Shown here: positions 25,803 through 34,342 of the stretch, one piece after another
Layout: each line of letters starts with the position of its first letter
Numbering within the stretch: position 1 is the first letter of the stretch
DNA from: Mycolicibacterium helvum
Lineage (GTDB): Bacteria > Actinomycetota > Actinomycetes > Mycobacteriales > Mycobacteriaceae
Assembly (NCBI RefSeq): GCF_010731895.1
Contig: NZ_AP022596.1
Coordinates: 4,340,001 to 4,404,000 of the forward strand
DNA: 64,000 bases
Direction of reading: 5' to 3'
Made by a program: the position numbers and the translations under genes
The notes under the pieces: model-generated
The model's input: only the letters and a program-made list of their open reading frames with translations
Databases searched by the model: none
What the model was told of the DNA's origin: nothing

Positions 25803-26489
25803 TTAGTCGACAGGCACGTCGAGGATCGGGCGCTGGACGCCGGCGCCGGGTCCGTCGAAATGCCACCACTCACCGGAGTAGACCGCCAAGCCGCCGTCGG
25901 CCATCGCATTGCGCAGCCGGGCACGGTTGGCCTGGGCGGCGGCGCTGACCCCGTCGGTGGCATAAGCCTGGGCGCGGGCCGAGAAGTCGTCGAAGTCGGT
26001 GCCCATGTCGACCAGCTGGCCGCGTTCGGCGATGGTCACGTCGACCGAACGTCCCGCCTCGTGGCTGCGCGCGTACTGTCCGGGTTTGGCCACCCACGCC
26101 GGATTGGGTACCGCGTCGAACATCCGCACCTGGACATCGTGCGGGCGGTAGCAATCCCAGAACACCAACACGTCACCCTGGGCCCGTAGGTCGGCCGCCG
26201 CTGTCGCCAGGCCCGGAGCCATCGACTCGTGCACCAGGCAGCGCGCATCAGCGGGATAGAGCGGGACTCCGACGAAGTTGTGGGGTGTTGCGTAGCGCAA
26301 GTCGATGACCGCGTCGGGAACCACCGTCCGCACATCGACGAAACCGGCCGCGGCGGCCTGTGGGCTGACCGGCGGAACGTCACCGGGGGCCGCTCCGGCC
26401 GGCGCGGCCACTGCGACCGCAGCCCAGATCACCGCCGCGAGGGCTGGCACGCCGCGACCAACATTCACCTCAGGACGCGTCGGTCTCAT
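25803..26489 (-). CDS. Exported VanX-like D-Ala-D-Ala dipeptidase
   Basis: A 228-residue M15D peptidase with an N-terminal signal segment (VPALAAVIWAAVAVAAPAGA). Visible zinc and catalytic motifs are SHEAGRSVDV (the SxHxxGxxxD zinc pair), the catalytic Glu and third ligand in GEWWHFD, and the family stretch VIDLRYATPHNFVG near the N-terminus with DCYRPHDVQ. It would hydrolyse D-alanyl-D-alanine or related cell-wall dipeptides outside the membrane. Its 5' end overlaps the PAS-ANTAR gene by 20 bases, an unusual coupling of an exported peptidase with an RNA-binding-type regulator. Confidence 0.85.
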   Translation of the reverse strand: MRPTRPEVNVGRGVPALAAVIWAAVAVAAPAGAAPGDVPPVSPQAAAAGFVDVRTVVPDAVIDLRYATPHNFVGVPLYPADARCLVHESMAPGLATAAADLRAQGDVLVFWDCYRPHDVQVRMFDAVPNPAWVAKPGQYARSHEAGRSVDVTIAERGQLVDMGTDFDDFSARAQAYATDGVSAAAQANRARLRNAMADGGLAVYSGEWWHFDGPGAGVQRPILDVPVD

Positions 26490-27156
26490 GCGGGCTAACG
26501 ATGCGCTGATGCGCGGTCAGCAGCAAGTTGTCATAGGCCGCACGTGCTGGCGATGTCTCGGACTGGGACAGGCCGATGAAGTCGGCGACCACCTGGTCGG
26601 CGAGCAGCCGAAGCTTGATATTGCCCTCCTGGGAACGCCACCGCAGCAGGTCGAACGCCGCCTGCGAGTCGATGCCGTAGACGACCATCAACATTCCTTT
26701 GGCCTGTTCGATGGTCGCCCTGTTCTCGGCGATCTCGGCGATCGCCGCTTGGAGCTGTCTCTGCTGGTTGTGTTCGGTGGGGCTGACGTCGACATAGAAG
26801 CCGTGGGTGCCGATCACCGCACCGGACTCGTCCTGCAACTTGTCGGCCACCACGATCACGTGGTGGATCCGGCCGGCGGTATCGATGATGCGATGCCGAG
26901 TGCTGAATGCCTGATGGTGACCGCGGACGTCATCCAGCGTGGTCGCGACCTGTTGATAGTCGTCGGGATGTTTGTGTGACAGCACCAACTCGGTGGTCGG
27001 GGACACGGTGCCGGGTTCGTAGCCGTGCATGGCCTGGACCTCGGCCGACCATTCCCAGCGTTCGTCGTCGAAGAAGAATCGAAACCAGCCGACCTGCTCC
27101 GGGCGCACGTTCGCCTCGTCGCCGTTGGTCCCCGCCGGATCATCTTCCGAAACCAT
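26470..27156 (-). CDS. PAS-ANTAR antiterminator-type regulator
   Basis: A 228-residue protein with an N-terminal PAS fold (about residues 22-125: WFRFFFDDERWEWSAEVQAM, HPDDYQQV, and a PAS core ending THGFYVDVSP) joined to an ANTAR domain (about 135-195: IEQAKGMLMVVYGIDSQAAF, DLLRWRSQEGN). ANTAR domains bind paired hexaloop hairpins in nascent RNA and prevent termination; PAS-ANTAR fusions are common in mycobacteria. The ATG at 27154-27156 follows AGGGG. It overlaps the dipeptidase gene downstream, so both are one transcript. Confidence 0.85.
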   Translation of the reverse strand: MVSEDDPAGTNGDEANVRPEQVGWFRFFFDDERWEWSAEVQAMHGYEPGTVSPTTELVLSHKHPDDYQQVATTLDDVRGHHQAFSTRHRIIDTAGRIHHVIVVADKLQDESGAVIGTHGFYVDVSPTEHNQQRQLQAAIAEIAENRATIEQAKGMLMVVYGIDSQAAFDLLRWRSQEGNIKLRLLADQVVADFIGLSQSETSPARAAYDNLLLTAHQRIVSPHETDAS

Positions 27157-27403
27157 CGACACCCCTAGCCCCGACAACTCTTCACTTGTCCTGCAGTTAT
27201 ACAAAACGCCGCGTGGATTGGGAGGCCGAAGAGCGCCATCAAGGCAGAACCGATGGCCATCCCAGGTTCTGCGGGGCAGACATGTTCTACCCCGTCCGCC
27301 ACCGCGTTCTCACGCTAATCCGCCGGAATTGGTGAGCGCGACGAATGCCCTGAAACTGCGGTGACAAAAGTGACGGATGTAACAAACTGAGTTCAGCGTC
27401 GAA

Positions 27404-27422
27404 AACACCTGTACAGGGTGTT
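27404..27422. promoter_or_regulatory. Palindrome upstream of a secreted-protein gene
   Basis: AACACCTGTACAGGGTGTT has six-base perfect arms (AACACC / GGTGTT) and a CCTGTACAGG palindrome at its centre. It lies 61 bases before the GTG of the secreted protein gene at 27483, a sensible place for an operator. No regulator can be named. Confidence 0.5.
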
Positions 27423-27482
27423 CACGGGTCAGTCAGGGCCCCCGGGGACACCGTCCGGCAGAACCTGCGGAGGGACACGACG

Positions 27483-27968
27483 GTGAAGATCATGATGAGC
27501 GCACCCGTCCACACCGGGACGTGGGCGCGTCGCGTCGCCCTGGGGCTCGGCGCACTGGGCATCTCGACGGCAATTCTGGCGGCACCCGCGGCGTGGGCCG
27601 ACCCGGCTGATCCGGCCGACCCGGCGGTGCCGATCCCAGCCGATACCAACAACCAGGTGAGCGCTGCCGGGTCCGCGGTCGCACCGACCCCCGTTCAACA
27701 CCTGTCCAGCCCGGACAATCCGCCCCCGGGCACCACCGCCGTCAGCACCGACCCCTCGCCGCAGGGCCGGTTGAGCTATCTGCGCGACCTATTGCACGCC
27801 ATGCGCACCCAGGAAGTGTCCGGCAGCGACGCGCTGTTGTTGCTCACCCAGCGTCCGCTCGATGCCAATGCGGCCCCGCCACCCGGGATGCCGGCGGGCC
27901 CGTCCGGACCGGTCGGCTCGTCGGCGGTGCCGCCCGCGGCCGATGCGAGCGTGCCTGCGCCAGGCTAG
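27483..27968 (+). CDS. Secreted Pro/Ala-rich protein, unknown
   Basis: A 161-residue exported protein. The signal peptide (basic start, then VALGLGALGISTAILAAP) ends at AAWA before DPADPADPAV. The mature region is low-complexity Pro/Ala except for a short predicted helix SYLRDLLHAMRTQEV, SGSDALLLLTQ, which looks like a genuine conserved core. I do not recognise the family. GTG at 27483 follows GGAGGGACACGACG; an ATG three codons on is an alternative. A 19-base palindrome stands upstream. Confidence 0.68.
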   Translation: MKIMMSAPVHTGTWARRVALGLGALGISTAILAAPAAWADPADPADPAVPIPADTNNQVSAAGSAVAPTPVQHLSSPDNPPPGTTAVSTDPSPQGRLSYLRDLLHAMRTQEVSGSDALLLLTQRPLDANAAPPPGMPAGPSGPVGSSAVPPAADASVPAPG

Positions 27969-28013
27969 GCCGGATCCACCGCGTCGACAGCGGCATCGAG
28001 GCCAGGTTGGGTG

Positions 28014-28898
28014 TTAATGAGTTTTCGAGAGGGTGAACTGGTTGACGTCGATGTAGCCGATACGGAACATCTTGGCGCAGCCAGTCAGGTACTTCATGTA
28101 TCGGTCGTAGACCTCTTCGGACTGGATCGCGACAGCCTGGTCCCGCGCAGCCGCCAACGAGGCCGCCCACATATCCAGTGTGCGCGCGTAATGCGCTTGC
28201 AGGGATTGGACCCGACCGACGGTGAAACCGGCTGCGCCCGAACGTTCTTCGACCATGGGAATCGACGGCAGTCGGCCGCCCGGGAAGATCTCGGTCACCA
28301 TGAACTTGACGAATCGGGCGAACTCGAACGACAAGGGTATGCCGCGTTCGATCATCTCCTTGGGATGCAACCCGGTGATGGTGTGCAGCAGCATGACGCC
28401 GTCGTCGGGCAGTATCTCGAAGGACCTGGCGAAGAACTCGTCGTAGCGTTCGTGTCCGAAGTGCTCGAAGGCGCCGATCGACACAATGCGGTCGACGGGT
28501 TCGTCGAACTGCTCCCAGCCCTCCAGCAGGACGCGTTTGGTGCGGGCGCTGTGGGTGGCGTCGAACAAGTGTTGGACGTGTGCGGCCTGGTTCTTGCTCA
28601 GGGTCAGTCCGACGACGTTGACGTCGTAGGACTGCAGCGCCCGCATCATCGTCGCGCCCCAGCCGCAGCCGACATCGAGCAGCGTCATGCCGGGGCGCAG
28701 GCCCAATTTGCCCAGCGCCAGGTCGATCTTGGCGATCTGCGCCTGTTCCAGCGTCATGTCGTCGCGTTCGAAGTAGGCGCAGCTGTAGGTCTGAGTGGGA
28801 TCGAGGAACAGCCGGAAGAAGTCGTCGGACAGGTCGTAGTGGGCCTGCACGTCCGCGAAATGAGGGGTGAGGTTGCCGTCCGGCGGCTCGTTGCTCAT
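28014..28898 (-). CDS. Cyclopropane/mycolic-acid methyltransferase family
   Basis: A 294-residue SAM-dependent methyltransferase of the CmaA/MmaA/PcaA/UmaA group that modifies double bonds of mycolic or other fatty acids. Marks are the N-terminal HYDLSDDFFRLFLDPTQTYS with CAYFERDDMTLEQAQ, the SAM loop LLDVGCGWGATMM, GAFEHFGHERYDEFF (the family's GxxEH), and the C-terminal YMKYLTGCAKMFR. The complete family length indicates an intact enzyme. The SOUL-type gene upstream on the same strand ends 11 bases before its ATG, so they form an operon. Which chain position it acts on cannot be told from sequence alone. Confidence 0.9.
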   Translation of the reverse strand: MSNEPPDGNLTPHFADVQAHYDLSDDFFRLFLDPTQTYSCAYFERDDMTLEQAQIAKIDLALGKLGLRPGMTLLDVGCGWGATMMRALQSYDVNVVGLTLSKNQAAHVQHLFDATHSARTKRVLLEGWEQFDEPVDRIVSIGAFEHFGHERYDEFFARSFEILPDDGVMLLHTITGLHPKEMIERGIPLSFEFARFVKFMVTEIFPGGRLPSIPMVEERSGAAGFTVGRVQSLQAHYARTLDMWAASLAAARDQAVAIQSEEVYDRYMKYLTGCAKMFRIGYIDVNQFTLSKTH

Positions 28899-28909
28899 GA
28901 ATCAGCTAA

Positions 28910-29542
28910 TCACGTATCGGCGGGGACGCCTACCACAACTTCGTTGCGCCGCAGGAACGGAACCGTCCAGGGCGGATCGTAGAACCAGGACAGTGGATCG
29001 CCGACCGGCTCGATACCGTTGCGGTACAACGTCTCCAGGAGTTGGCGAGTGCGTTCGGCGACCGCGTCAGGGTTGATCGAGCCGGTGAACCGCAGCACCG
29101 CCATGGTCTCGCCAGGCACTTGCACCAAGCGGACCCGGTCATCGTTCGGGGTGGGTAAATCGTCCAGCGTGTACTTCGACGGCATGAAGAACCGAATGAC
29201 CCACTCCCCGGACGGGCCTCGCTGGGTTGCCACCGGCGCTGTCATCGCGATCTTCTCGCTGGGCTGCGCGGCCACCGGTGCGGTCATCGCGATCTTGGTC
29301 TTGGCAGAGTTCGCGCCGAAAATATAGCGAGCCAGTCGGCGGAAACCCTCGTTGCGAGCTGACTCCTCGTCGGTCGAGACCGCGGTTTCGGCAGCGATAC
29401 GCGGTCCATATCGCCGGATCTCGACGCCATCGAAGTCCCGCTCGACGCTGAAATGGGGCTCTTCGGTGCCGAGGCGAATTCCGATGATCGTGCCGCCGGC
29501 CGCCGCGATCTGTGCCATGGCACTGGCAATCTTGTTCAACAT
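28910..29542 (-). CDS. SOUL-type heme-binding family protein
   Basis: A 210-residue SOUL/HBP family protein, with an N-terminal hydrophobic helix, then EPHFSVERDFDGVEIRRYGP, two copies of KIAMTAPVA (a hallmark of the family), and a C-terminal strand region ending PFLRRNEVVV. ATG at 29542 follows AAGGAG by 7 bases. SOUL proteins bind heme or related hydrophobic ligands. It leads the operon with the mycolate-type methyltransferase. Confidence 0.85.
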   Translation of the reverse strand: MLNKIASAMAQIAAAGGTIIGIRLGTEEPHFSVERDFDGVEIRRYGPRIAAETAVSTDEESARNEGFRRLARYIFGANSAKTKIAMTAPVAAQPSEKIAMTAPVATQRGPSGEWVIRFFMPSKYTLDDLPTPNDDRVRLVQVPGETMAVLRFTGSINPDAVAERTRQLLETLYRNGIEPVGDPLSWFYDPPWTVPFLRRNEVVVGVPADT

Positions 29543-29680
29543 CACGCGCTCCTTCGCTCTCCAGTCAACCCGTGCACTCTCGTATTGTCCGGCGATCGCG
29601 GTGATGAGTTTCTGACGCTGAGGGGGCGACGGATTCGCCCTGCCGGCCGCTGATCCACCCGCTCCGTATATCGTCCGGTC

Positions 29681-30508
29681 ATGAGCCGGGTTTCGATCAT
29701 CACAGGTGGCGCTGGTGGCATGGGTCAGGCCACTGCGGCGATCGTCGGTCAGGACCACACGCTGGTGCTTTGTGACGTCAGACAGGATCGTCTGGATGCG
29801 GCGTCGGCTGCGCTGAGCGATCTCGGGATCACGGCCACAGCGGTCAACTGCGATGTCACCGACCGCGACGCCGTCGGCCGGCTGTTCGAGACGGCGTCGG
29901 CCATCGGGCCGATCTCCTCGGTAATCCACACCGCCGGGGTCAGCCCGAGCATGGGCACTGCCGACTACGTGATGATCACCAACGCGATCGGCACACTCAA
30001 CGTCAACGAGGTGTTCTTCGCGTCGGCGGGGGACGGCGCCGCGATCGTCAACGTCGCGTCGATGGCCTCGTACATGCTGCCTGACGAACTCGTTCCGACA
30101 CAGCATTTCGATCTCGCCTTCACCGACGAGGAGCGGTTCCTCGCCGAGATGCTGGCGGCGTGCGACATCGCGGGGGAGGAGATGCGCGCCGGGCTGGCCT
30201 ACAGCATCAGCAAGACGTTCGTGCGGTGGTACAGCTCGTCGCAGGCCGAACGGTTCAACGGCCGCGGTCTGCGCATCGTCTCGGTCTCCCCGGGGTCCGT
30301 CGACACCGAGATGGGCCTGTTGGAAGCAGACGCCGGTGCCGGTGCAATGGTGGCCAACGCGGCGGTACCGCGCTGGGGTACGGCGCAGGAGATGGCAGAG
30401 CTGTTCGCCTTCTGCGCCAGTGACCGTGCGGGATATCTCACCGGAACCGACATCCTCAACGACGGCGGCGTGATCGCCTCGATGCGGGAACGGGCTCGGC
30501 ATACGTAG
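29681..30508 (+). CDS. Short-chain dehydrogenase/reductase
   Basis: A 275-residue SDR with GGAGGMGQAT as the nucleotide motif, HTAGVSPS, NVASMASYM with the Ser region, and the YSISK catalytic pair (Tyr/Lys). It has an insert between the Ser and Tyr strands (residues about 130-165). It ends with the usual SDR tail GYLTGTDILNDGGVI. The gene stands alone, divergent from the SOUL operon. The substrate cannot be judged. Confidence 0.85.
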   Translation: MSRVSIITGGAGGMGQATAAIVGQDHTLVLCDVRQDRLDAASAALSDLGITATAVNCDVTDRDAVGRLFETASAIGPISSVIHTAGVSPSMGTADYVMITNAIGTLNVNEVFFASAGDGAAIVNVASMASYMLPDELVPTQHFDLAFTDEERFLAEMLAACDIAGEEMRAGLAYSISKTFVRWYSSSQAERFNGRGLRIVSVSPGSVDTEMGLLEADAGAGAMVANAAVPRWGTAQEMAELFAFCASDRAGYLTGTDILNDGGVIASMRERARHT

Positions 30509-30567
30509 CCAGCGATCGCCGATCGCGGTTCTCGGTAGACCTGTCGTCGCCTGGCACGCACATCACA

Positions 30568-31293
30568 TCATCGACTCAAGACCTTCGCGTATTGGGTGGA
30601 GTCGATGACGTCGGCCTCGATGGGCAGCACCTTGTTCAGCAGAATTCGGTTGACCTCCGGGTCGGCGTCGGTGACGCAGTCCGCCAGGACGATTAGCCGA
30701 TAGTCGAGGTCCGCGGCCGCTTCAGCTGTCGAGGTCACGACGCCGCTGGTGGCTATGCCTGCTAACACCAAGGTATCGATGTTCTTGGTACGCAACAGAT
30801 TCTGAAGGGCTGGGGCGCTGAATGCGCCCACTTCGTGCTTGACGATGACGGGTTCGTCCCCGGCGGGAGCGATGTGGGCGTCCAGGCGGGATTCGGGACT
30901 TCCCTCGAGCATTCTTCCGGTACCGGGGATGCCGGCGAAGGTCTTGTTGTGTGGCGACACTTCGGGATAACCCGGGGCGAAGGCGGTCGCGACGAAGATG
31001 ACGCTGACGCCGGCGCGTCGGCTGGCGCCTTCGGCGGCGGCGGTGTGCATCAACGTTGCTTGGGCGGTTTGGCCAGCCATACCGATGACGGCTTGTTGCA
31101 TGTCCATCACCAGCAGCGCGGTGCGCCTCGGGTCCAGGGGTGACGCTGGGCGGTGCGGGGCGTCGAGAGCGCTGTGCACCGCGGTGGTGTTGGGCGGTGC
31201 CGACGGCGTGGGAGCGTGACCGCAGCACGTCACGATCGCCGCCACCGTCACGCACGCGATCCCCTGAGTTAGAGCTCTTTTCGGCATTCTCAT
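30568..31293 (-). CDS. Exported isochorismatase-like protein without catalytic Cys
   Basis: A 241-residue isochorismatase-fold protein with an N-terminal export-type segment (LTQGIACVTVAAIVTCCG). The fold signatures are LLVMDMQQAVIG (catalytic Asp position), PVIVKHEVGAFSA (Lys position) and LAGIATSGVVTSTAEAA. In the last motif the nucleophilic Cys of classical cysteine hydrolases is absent: TSGVV stands where xDxCV would be. It follows the MFS fusion gene by 4 bases, whose own C-terminal domain has the same TSGVV, so the two are paralogous partners. Whether either is enzymatically active is open. Confidence 0.78.
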   Translation of the reverse strand: MRMPKRALTQGIACVTVAAIVTCCGHAPTPSAPPNTTAVHSALDAPHRPASPLDPRRTALLVMDMQQAVIGMAGQTAQATLMHTAAAEGASRRAGVSVIFVATAFAPGYPEVSPHNKTFAGIPGTGRMLEGSPESRLDAHIAPAGDEPVIVKHEVGAFSAPALQNLLRTKNIDTLVLAGIATSGVVTSTAEAAADLDYRLIVLADCVTDADPEVNRILLNKVLPIEADVIDSTQYAKVLSR

Positions 31294-31297
31294 GGTG

Positions 31298-33412
31298 TCA
31301 GTTCTGTCCGGGGCCAGGGGCGACTGGCCGTGGCTCTGCTGGAAACAGGCCGCTCAGGTCGGCGACGTCGATGACGGCGGCGTGCCGGGGAAAGACGACG
31401 TCGGTGAGGAAGTCGTGGACGGTCGGGTTGTGGTCTGCGGCGGCATCGTTGAGAACGATGATCTCGTAGTCGAGGTCCATCGCCTCGCGCACCGTACTCA
31501 GCACGACGCCGCTGGTGCTGATGCCAGCCAAGATGAGCGTGGTGATCGAGCGGGCTCTGAGTCGATGGTCGAGGTCGGTGGTGCTGAAGGCTCCAACGCG
31601 GGTTTTCCGGACGGTGATGTCTTCTGGCTGTGGGCTGAGCTGCCGGTGAATCTGCGTGGCCGCGGCGTCGGCGTGCAGCTCGGCGCGGCGATCCGGCGTT
31701 GCGGCGCGCGCCATGATGCTCAGGGGTGGAATCGCATCGAACTCGTCGTCGTCGAATCCCATTCGGACCCAGGCGATGTGCCCGCCACGCGTGCGGACGC
31801 CGAGGACGGCGGCCTCGACGTTGTCGAGCAAGGCGGGGGCGGTGGGGAGGCGGTCGAGGAAGCCGCTCTGGTAGTCCATGACGAGCAGCGCGGTGCGAAG
31901 CGGATCGAGGTGGTCGGTCACGCGGTAACCCTTCTCTGGTTGTGGTGGGATGTCGGCAGCCGGCTTGGTGGTGCGCGTCAGCGAGCGGTCGAGCACGTTG
32001 ATCAGGAGGAACGCGATGCTGACAACGATGAGAAACGTTGCAAGGCGGTGCATTCCGACGGTGTCGGCGCGTTGGTCGTAGTAGCCGGCTTGGGCGGCGG
32101 AGGCGATGATGGCTCCGAGATAGCCAAAGGTTCGTAGCAGGCCGGCGCAGGCCCCGATGTCGTCGGGAGTGGCCTGTCGGTAGACGGCATTCTGCAGCGC
32201 GATGCTGTTCAAACCCTGCGGGATGCCGAAGATCAGCATGACCACGACGAGTATCCACACTGGGCTGGCGGGGTGCAGCAGCAGAAGCAGCACACACGCG
32301 ACGACCTGCCCGAGGGCAGCGAAGACGAGTTTGGCGCGGATCTGCTCGCGGCGTCCGGTGAGGGCGGAGATGACGATGCCGGTGGCGAACACGGGCAGCG
32401 TCACCAGGCCCGCCTGGCTGGCGGTCAGGCCGCGTCCCTCCTGCAGCCATTGGGTGATGCCATAGAGAAAGCTGTAGGACACGACATAGGCCAGCAGTGT
32501 TCGGCCGTAGGTGAGCATGAGCGGCACGTTGCCGCCCAGTACCCGTATGTCGATGAAAGGGTCGTGGTGGCGGAGTTCGCGGGCCACGAAACCGGCTGCG
32601 GCGATGCTGCAGATGACAAGCAGATACCAGGAGCTGACGTGTGGGCTCATCAAGAAGAGCAGCAGTGCGATCAGCGTGCCGGCGAACAAGACCATGCCAG
32701 CGACGTCGAGTTTGAGATCGTCAGTGACGCCGCCACGCTGGCCACGAGGTTCGTCTTTGGGCAAGCGTCGCCACCCGAGGATGAAGGCCACCGCAGCGAA
32801 GGGGACGTTGACGGCCAAGGTTGTGCGCCAGCCGCCCAGTCCGATCAGCAGCCCGCCCAGTGCGGGACCGATCACGGCGATGGTCTGAGTGGAGATTGCC
32901 AGGATGGTCAGCACTACGGCGGGGCTGTCTTTGCCCGTACGGCCCGCTTCGTCGTGGATCAATCGCATGGCGGCGGGGTAACCCGCGCAGGTGCCGAACC
33001 CAAGGATGACTCGGGCCACGATCAGCACCGTCAAGTTTGGTGCCACGGTGCCGATGACACCGGCAAGGCCGACTAGGGCTGTCGCTGGAAGGAACAGACG
33101 TCGCGGTCCGAAGGTATCGATCAGACGACCGACGACCGGCTGACCCACCGCGGTGGCCAGATACAGGGCTGAGATCAACCACGCCGTCGCCGCCGGCGGC
33201 TCACCAAGGGCCACCCCGATCGGCACCAGCGCAACGGACACGATGGTGGAGTTGATCGGGTTCAACACCGCGCCAGACACCAAGGGCGCGATCAACGTGC
33301 GGTTGAATCCATCATCGGGGCCCACCCACCGGCGAACCCGAACGGCCATCGACCGTCGTTCGTCGGTGTCGGGGACGGAGTCGCCGTCCTCACGGTTGGG
33401 TTCTGCTGTCAT
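31298..33412 (-). CDS. MFS transporter fused to an isochorismatase-like domain
   Basis: A 704-residue fusion. Residues about 30-490 form a DHA2-like major facilitator with 12-14 helices (SAVLNPINSTIVSVAL, the GPRRLF loop after helix 2, GPALGGLLIGLGGWR). Residues about 510-695 are an isochorismatase-fold domain (LLVMDYQSGF, TRVGAFSTTDL, AGISTSGVVLSTVREAMDLD), again lacking the Cys nucleophile. Within the joint there is a GTG at 31919-31921 preceded by AGAAGGG with 7-base spacing, so the soluble domain could also be translated separately. ATG at 33412 is chosen because the upstream extension has no transporter sequence. A divergent MarR gene probably regulates it. Confidence 0.82.
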   Translation of the reverse strand: MTAEPNREDGDSVPDTDERRSMAVRVRRWVGPDDGFNRTLIAPLVSGAVLNPINSTIVSVALVPIGVALGEPPAATAWLISALYLATAVGQPVVGRLIDTFGPRRLFLPATALVGLAGVIGTVAPNLTVLIVARVILGFGTCAGYPAAMRLIHDEAGRTGKDSPAVVLTILAISTQTIAVIGPALGGLLIGLGGWRTTLAVNVPFAAVAFILGWRRLPKDEPRGQRGGVTDDLKLDVAGMVLFAGTLIALLLFLMSPHVSSWYLLVICSIAAAGFVARELRHHDPFIDIRVLGGNVPLMLTYGRTLLAYVVSYSFLYGITQWLQEGRGLTASQAGLVTLPVFATGIVISALTGRREQIRAKLVFAALGQVVACVLLLLLHPASPVWILVVVMLIFGIPQGLNSIALQNAVYRQATPDDIGACAGLLRTFGYLGAIIASAAQAGYYDQRADTVGMHRLATFLIVVSIAFLLINVLDRSLTRTTKPAADIPPQPEKGYRVTDHLDPLRTALLVMDYQSGFLDRLPTAPALLDNVEAAVLGVRTRGGHIAWVRMGFDDDEFDAIPPLSIMARAATPDRRAELHADAAATQIHRQLSPQPEDITVRKTRVGAFSTTDLDHRLRARSITTLILAGISTSGVVLSTVREAMDLDYEIIVLNDAAADHNPTVHDFLTDVVFPRHAAVIDVADLSGLFPAEPRPVAPGPGQN

Positions 33413-33868
33413 GGCTCTGGGGACCCCGTCTGGGTCGATCGGTCGGCCGTTGGTGTCGCATGGGTACGCACCGACTGGCAGAAGCCACCAGAGCCAGCTG
33501 TCGAGAGGCCGTCCACAGCCACGACCATCACCGGCGGCGGCAACAACAGGCTTGCGACCCGCAACATCCCTAGCGCACCTCCTTGTCCCCGGTCCCAATT
33601 CGCGTGATCCACATGGGAACACCTCGGGGTCGAAAGTTCTTCTCAGAAATCACCGTTACCGGATGCGTGCGTGGCGCGTGGCGCGTGGCGGCTTCGGAGG
33701 CGTGCGTCCCTTCGCCGGTGACGCGACAATGAACAACCTAGAATGCGCAATTTAGATTGTCAATTGACATGACAAGGATGGGCTCGACGCGCAGGTGCGC
33801 GCGATGTGCTGGGGGATCTCGAATCACCCAGGTTTGACAGTGATAATTGCGCAATTTAAGTTGTTGGT
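33413..33868. promoter_or_regulatory. Divergent control region with MarR-type operators
   Basis: About 455 bases between the MFS fusion and the MarR gene, AT-richer than its surroundings near the MarR gene. It holds the perfect palindromes TGTCAATTGACA at 33758-33769 and AATTGCGCAATT at 33845-33856. The latter shares GCGCAATTTA with a second copy at 33745-33754, and both copies run on into a similar GATTGT or AGTTGT. These are probable binding sites for the MarR protein. No gene is visible here. Confidence 0.62.
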
Positions 33869-34306
33869 ATGACGCGGCGTCCCGACCCGAATGAGATAGG
33901 TGCGCTGTTGTATCGGAACATTGCCCTGATCGCGAGCCGGGTAAAGCGGCTCCAGGCTCCTGGTCAGCTCAGCTTGCCCGAACGCGCTGCGCTCTCACGT
34001 CTGGATCGGGGCGGCCCAACCTCGGCGGCCGAGCTGGCACGTGTCGAGCAGATCAGTCCGCAGGCGATGAGGGTCACACTCGGCGCTCTGGAATCGCAGG
34101 GCCTGGTGCAGCGTCAACCTGATCCGCAAGACGGTCGGCGCATCGTCATGTCACTGACGCCCTCCGGTGTGAAGCTGGTGCGGCACAAGCGGGACGCGCG
34201 AACGCGGCTGTTTGCGCAGGTTCTCACCGAGGAGTTCACCGACGCCGAGTTACGCATCCTCGCGCGGGCAGCACCGCTCATCGCTCGTCTGGGAGACCGA
34301 CTCTGA
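33869..34306 (+). CDS. MarR family regulator
   Basis: A 145-residue winged-helix protein of the MarR family: SLPERAALSRLDRGGPTSAA, ELARVEQISPQAMRV recognition helix, then the wing PDPQDGRRIVMSLTPSG with the conserved D-x-R. It is divergent from the MFS/isochorismatase operon, and the gap contains two perfect palindromes, one ending only 12 bases before its ATG, so it probably represses itself and the operon. MarR proteins usually sense small aromatic or drug-like compounds, which fits an efflux-type target. Confidence 0.87.
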   Translation: MTRRPDPNEIGALLYRNIALIASRVKRLQAPGQLSLPERAALSRLDRGGPTSAAELARVEQISPQAMRVTLGALESQGLVQRQPDPQDGRRIVMSLTPSGVKLVRHKRDARTRLFAQVLTEEFTDAELRILARAAPLIARLGDRL

Positions 34307-34342
34307 TGGCCGAGGCGACCAACCGCGATGTGAGGACACGCC

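Noticed and set aside
29227..29308. Direct DNA repeat inside the SOUL-type gene
   Set aside because: The repeated KIAMTAPVA is a normal feature of the SOUL family, not a recent duplication.
30568..31293. Lipoprotein signal in the exported isochorismatase-like protein
   Set aside because: The Cys after the hydrophobic segment is preceded by VT, which does not fit the usual lipobox (small residue G/A/S before Cys); left as a general export signal.
33413..33622. N-terminal extension of the MFS fusion to a GTG at 33622
   Set aside because: The added 70 residues are Arg/Gly/Pro-rich without transporter features; ATG at 33412 is the better start.
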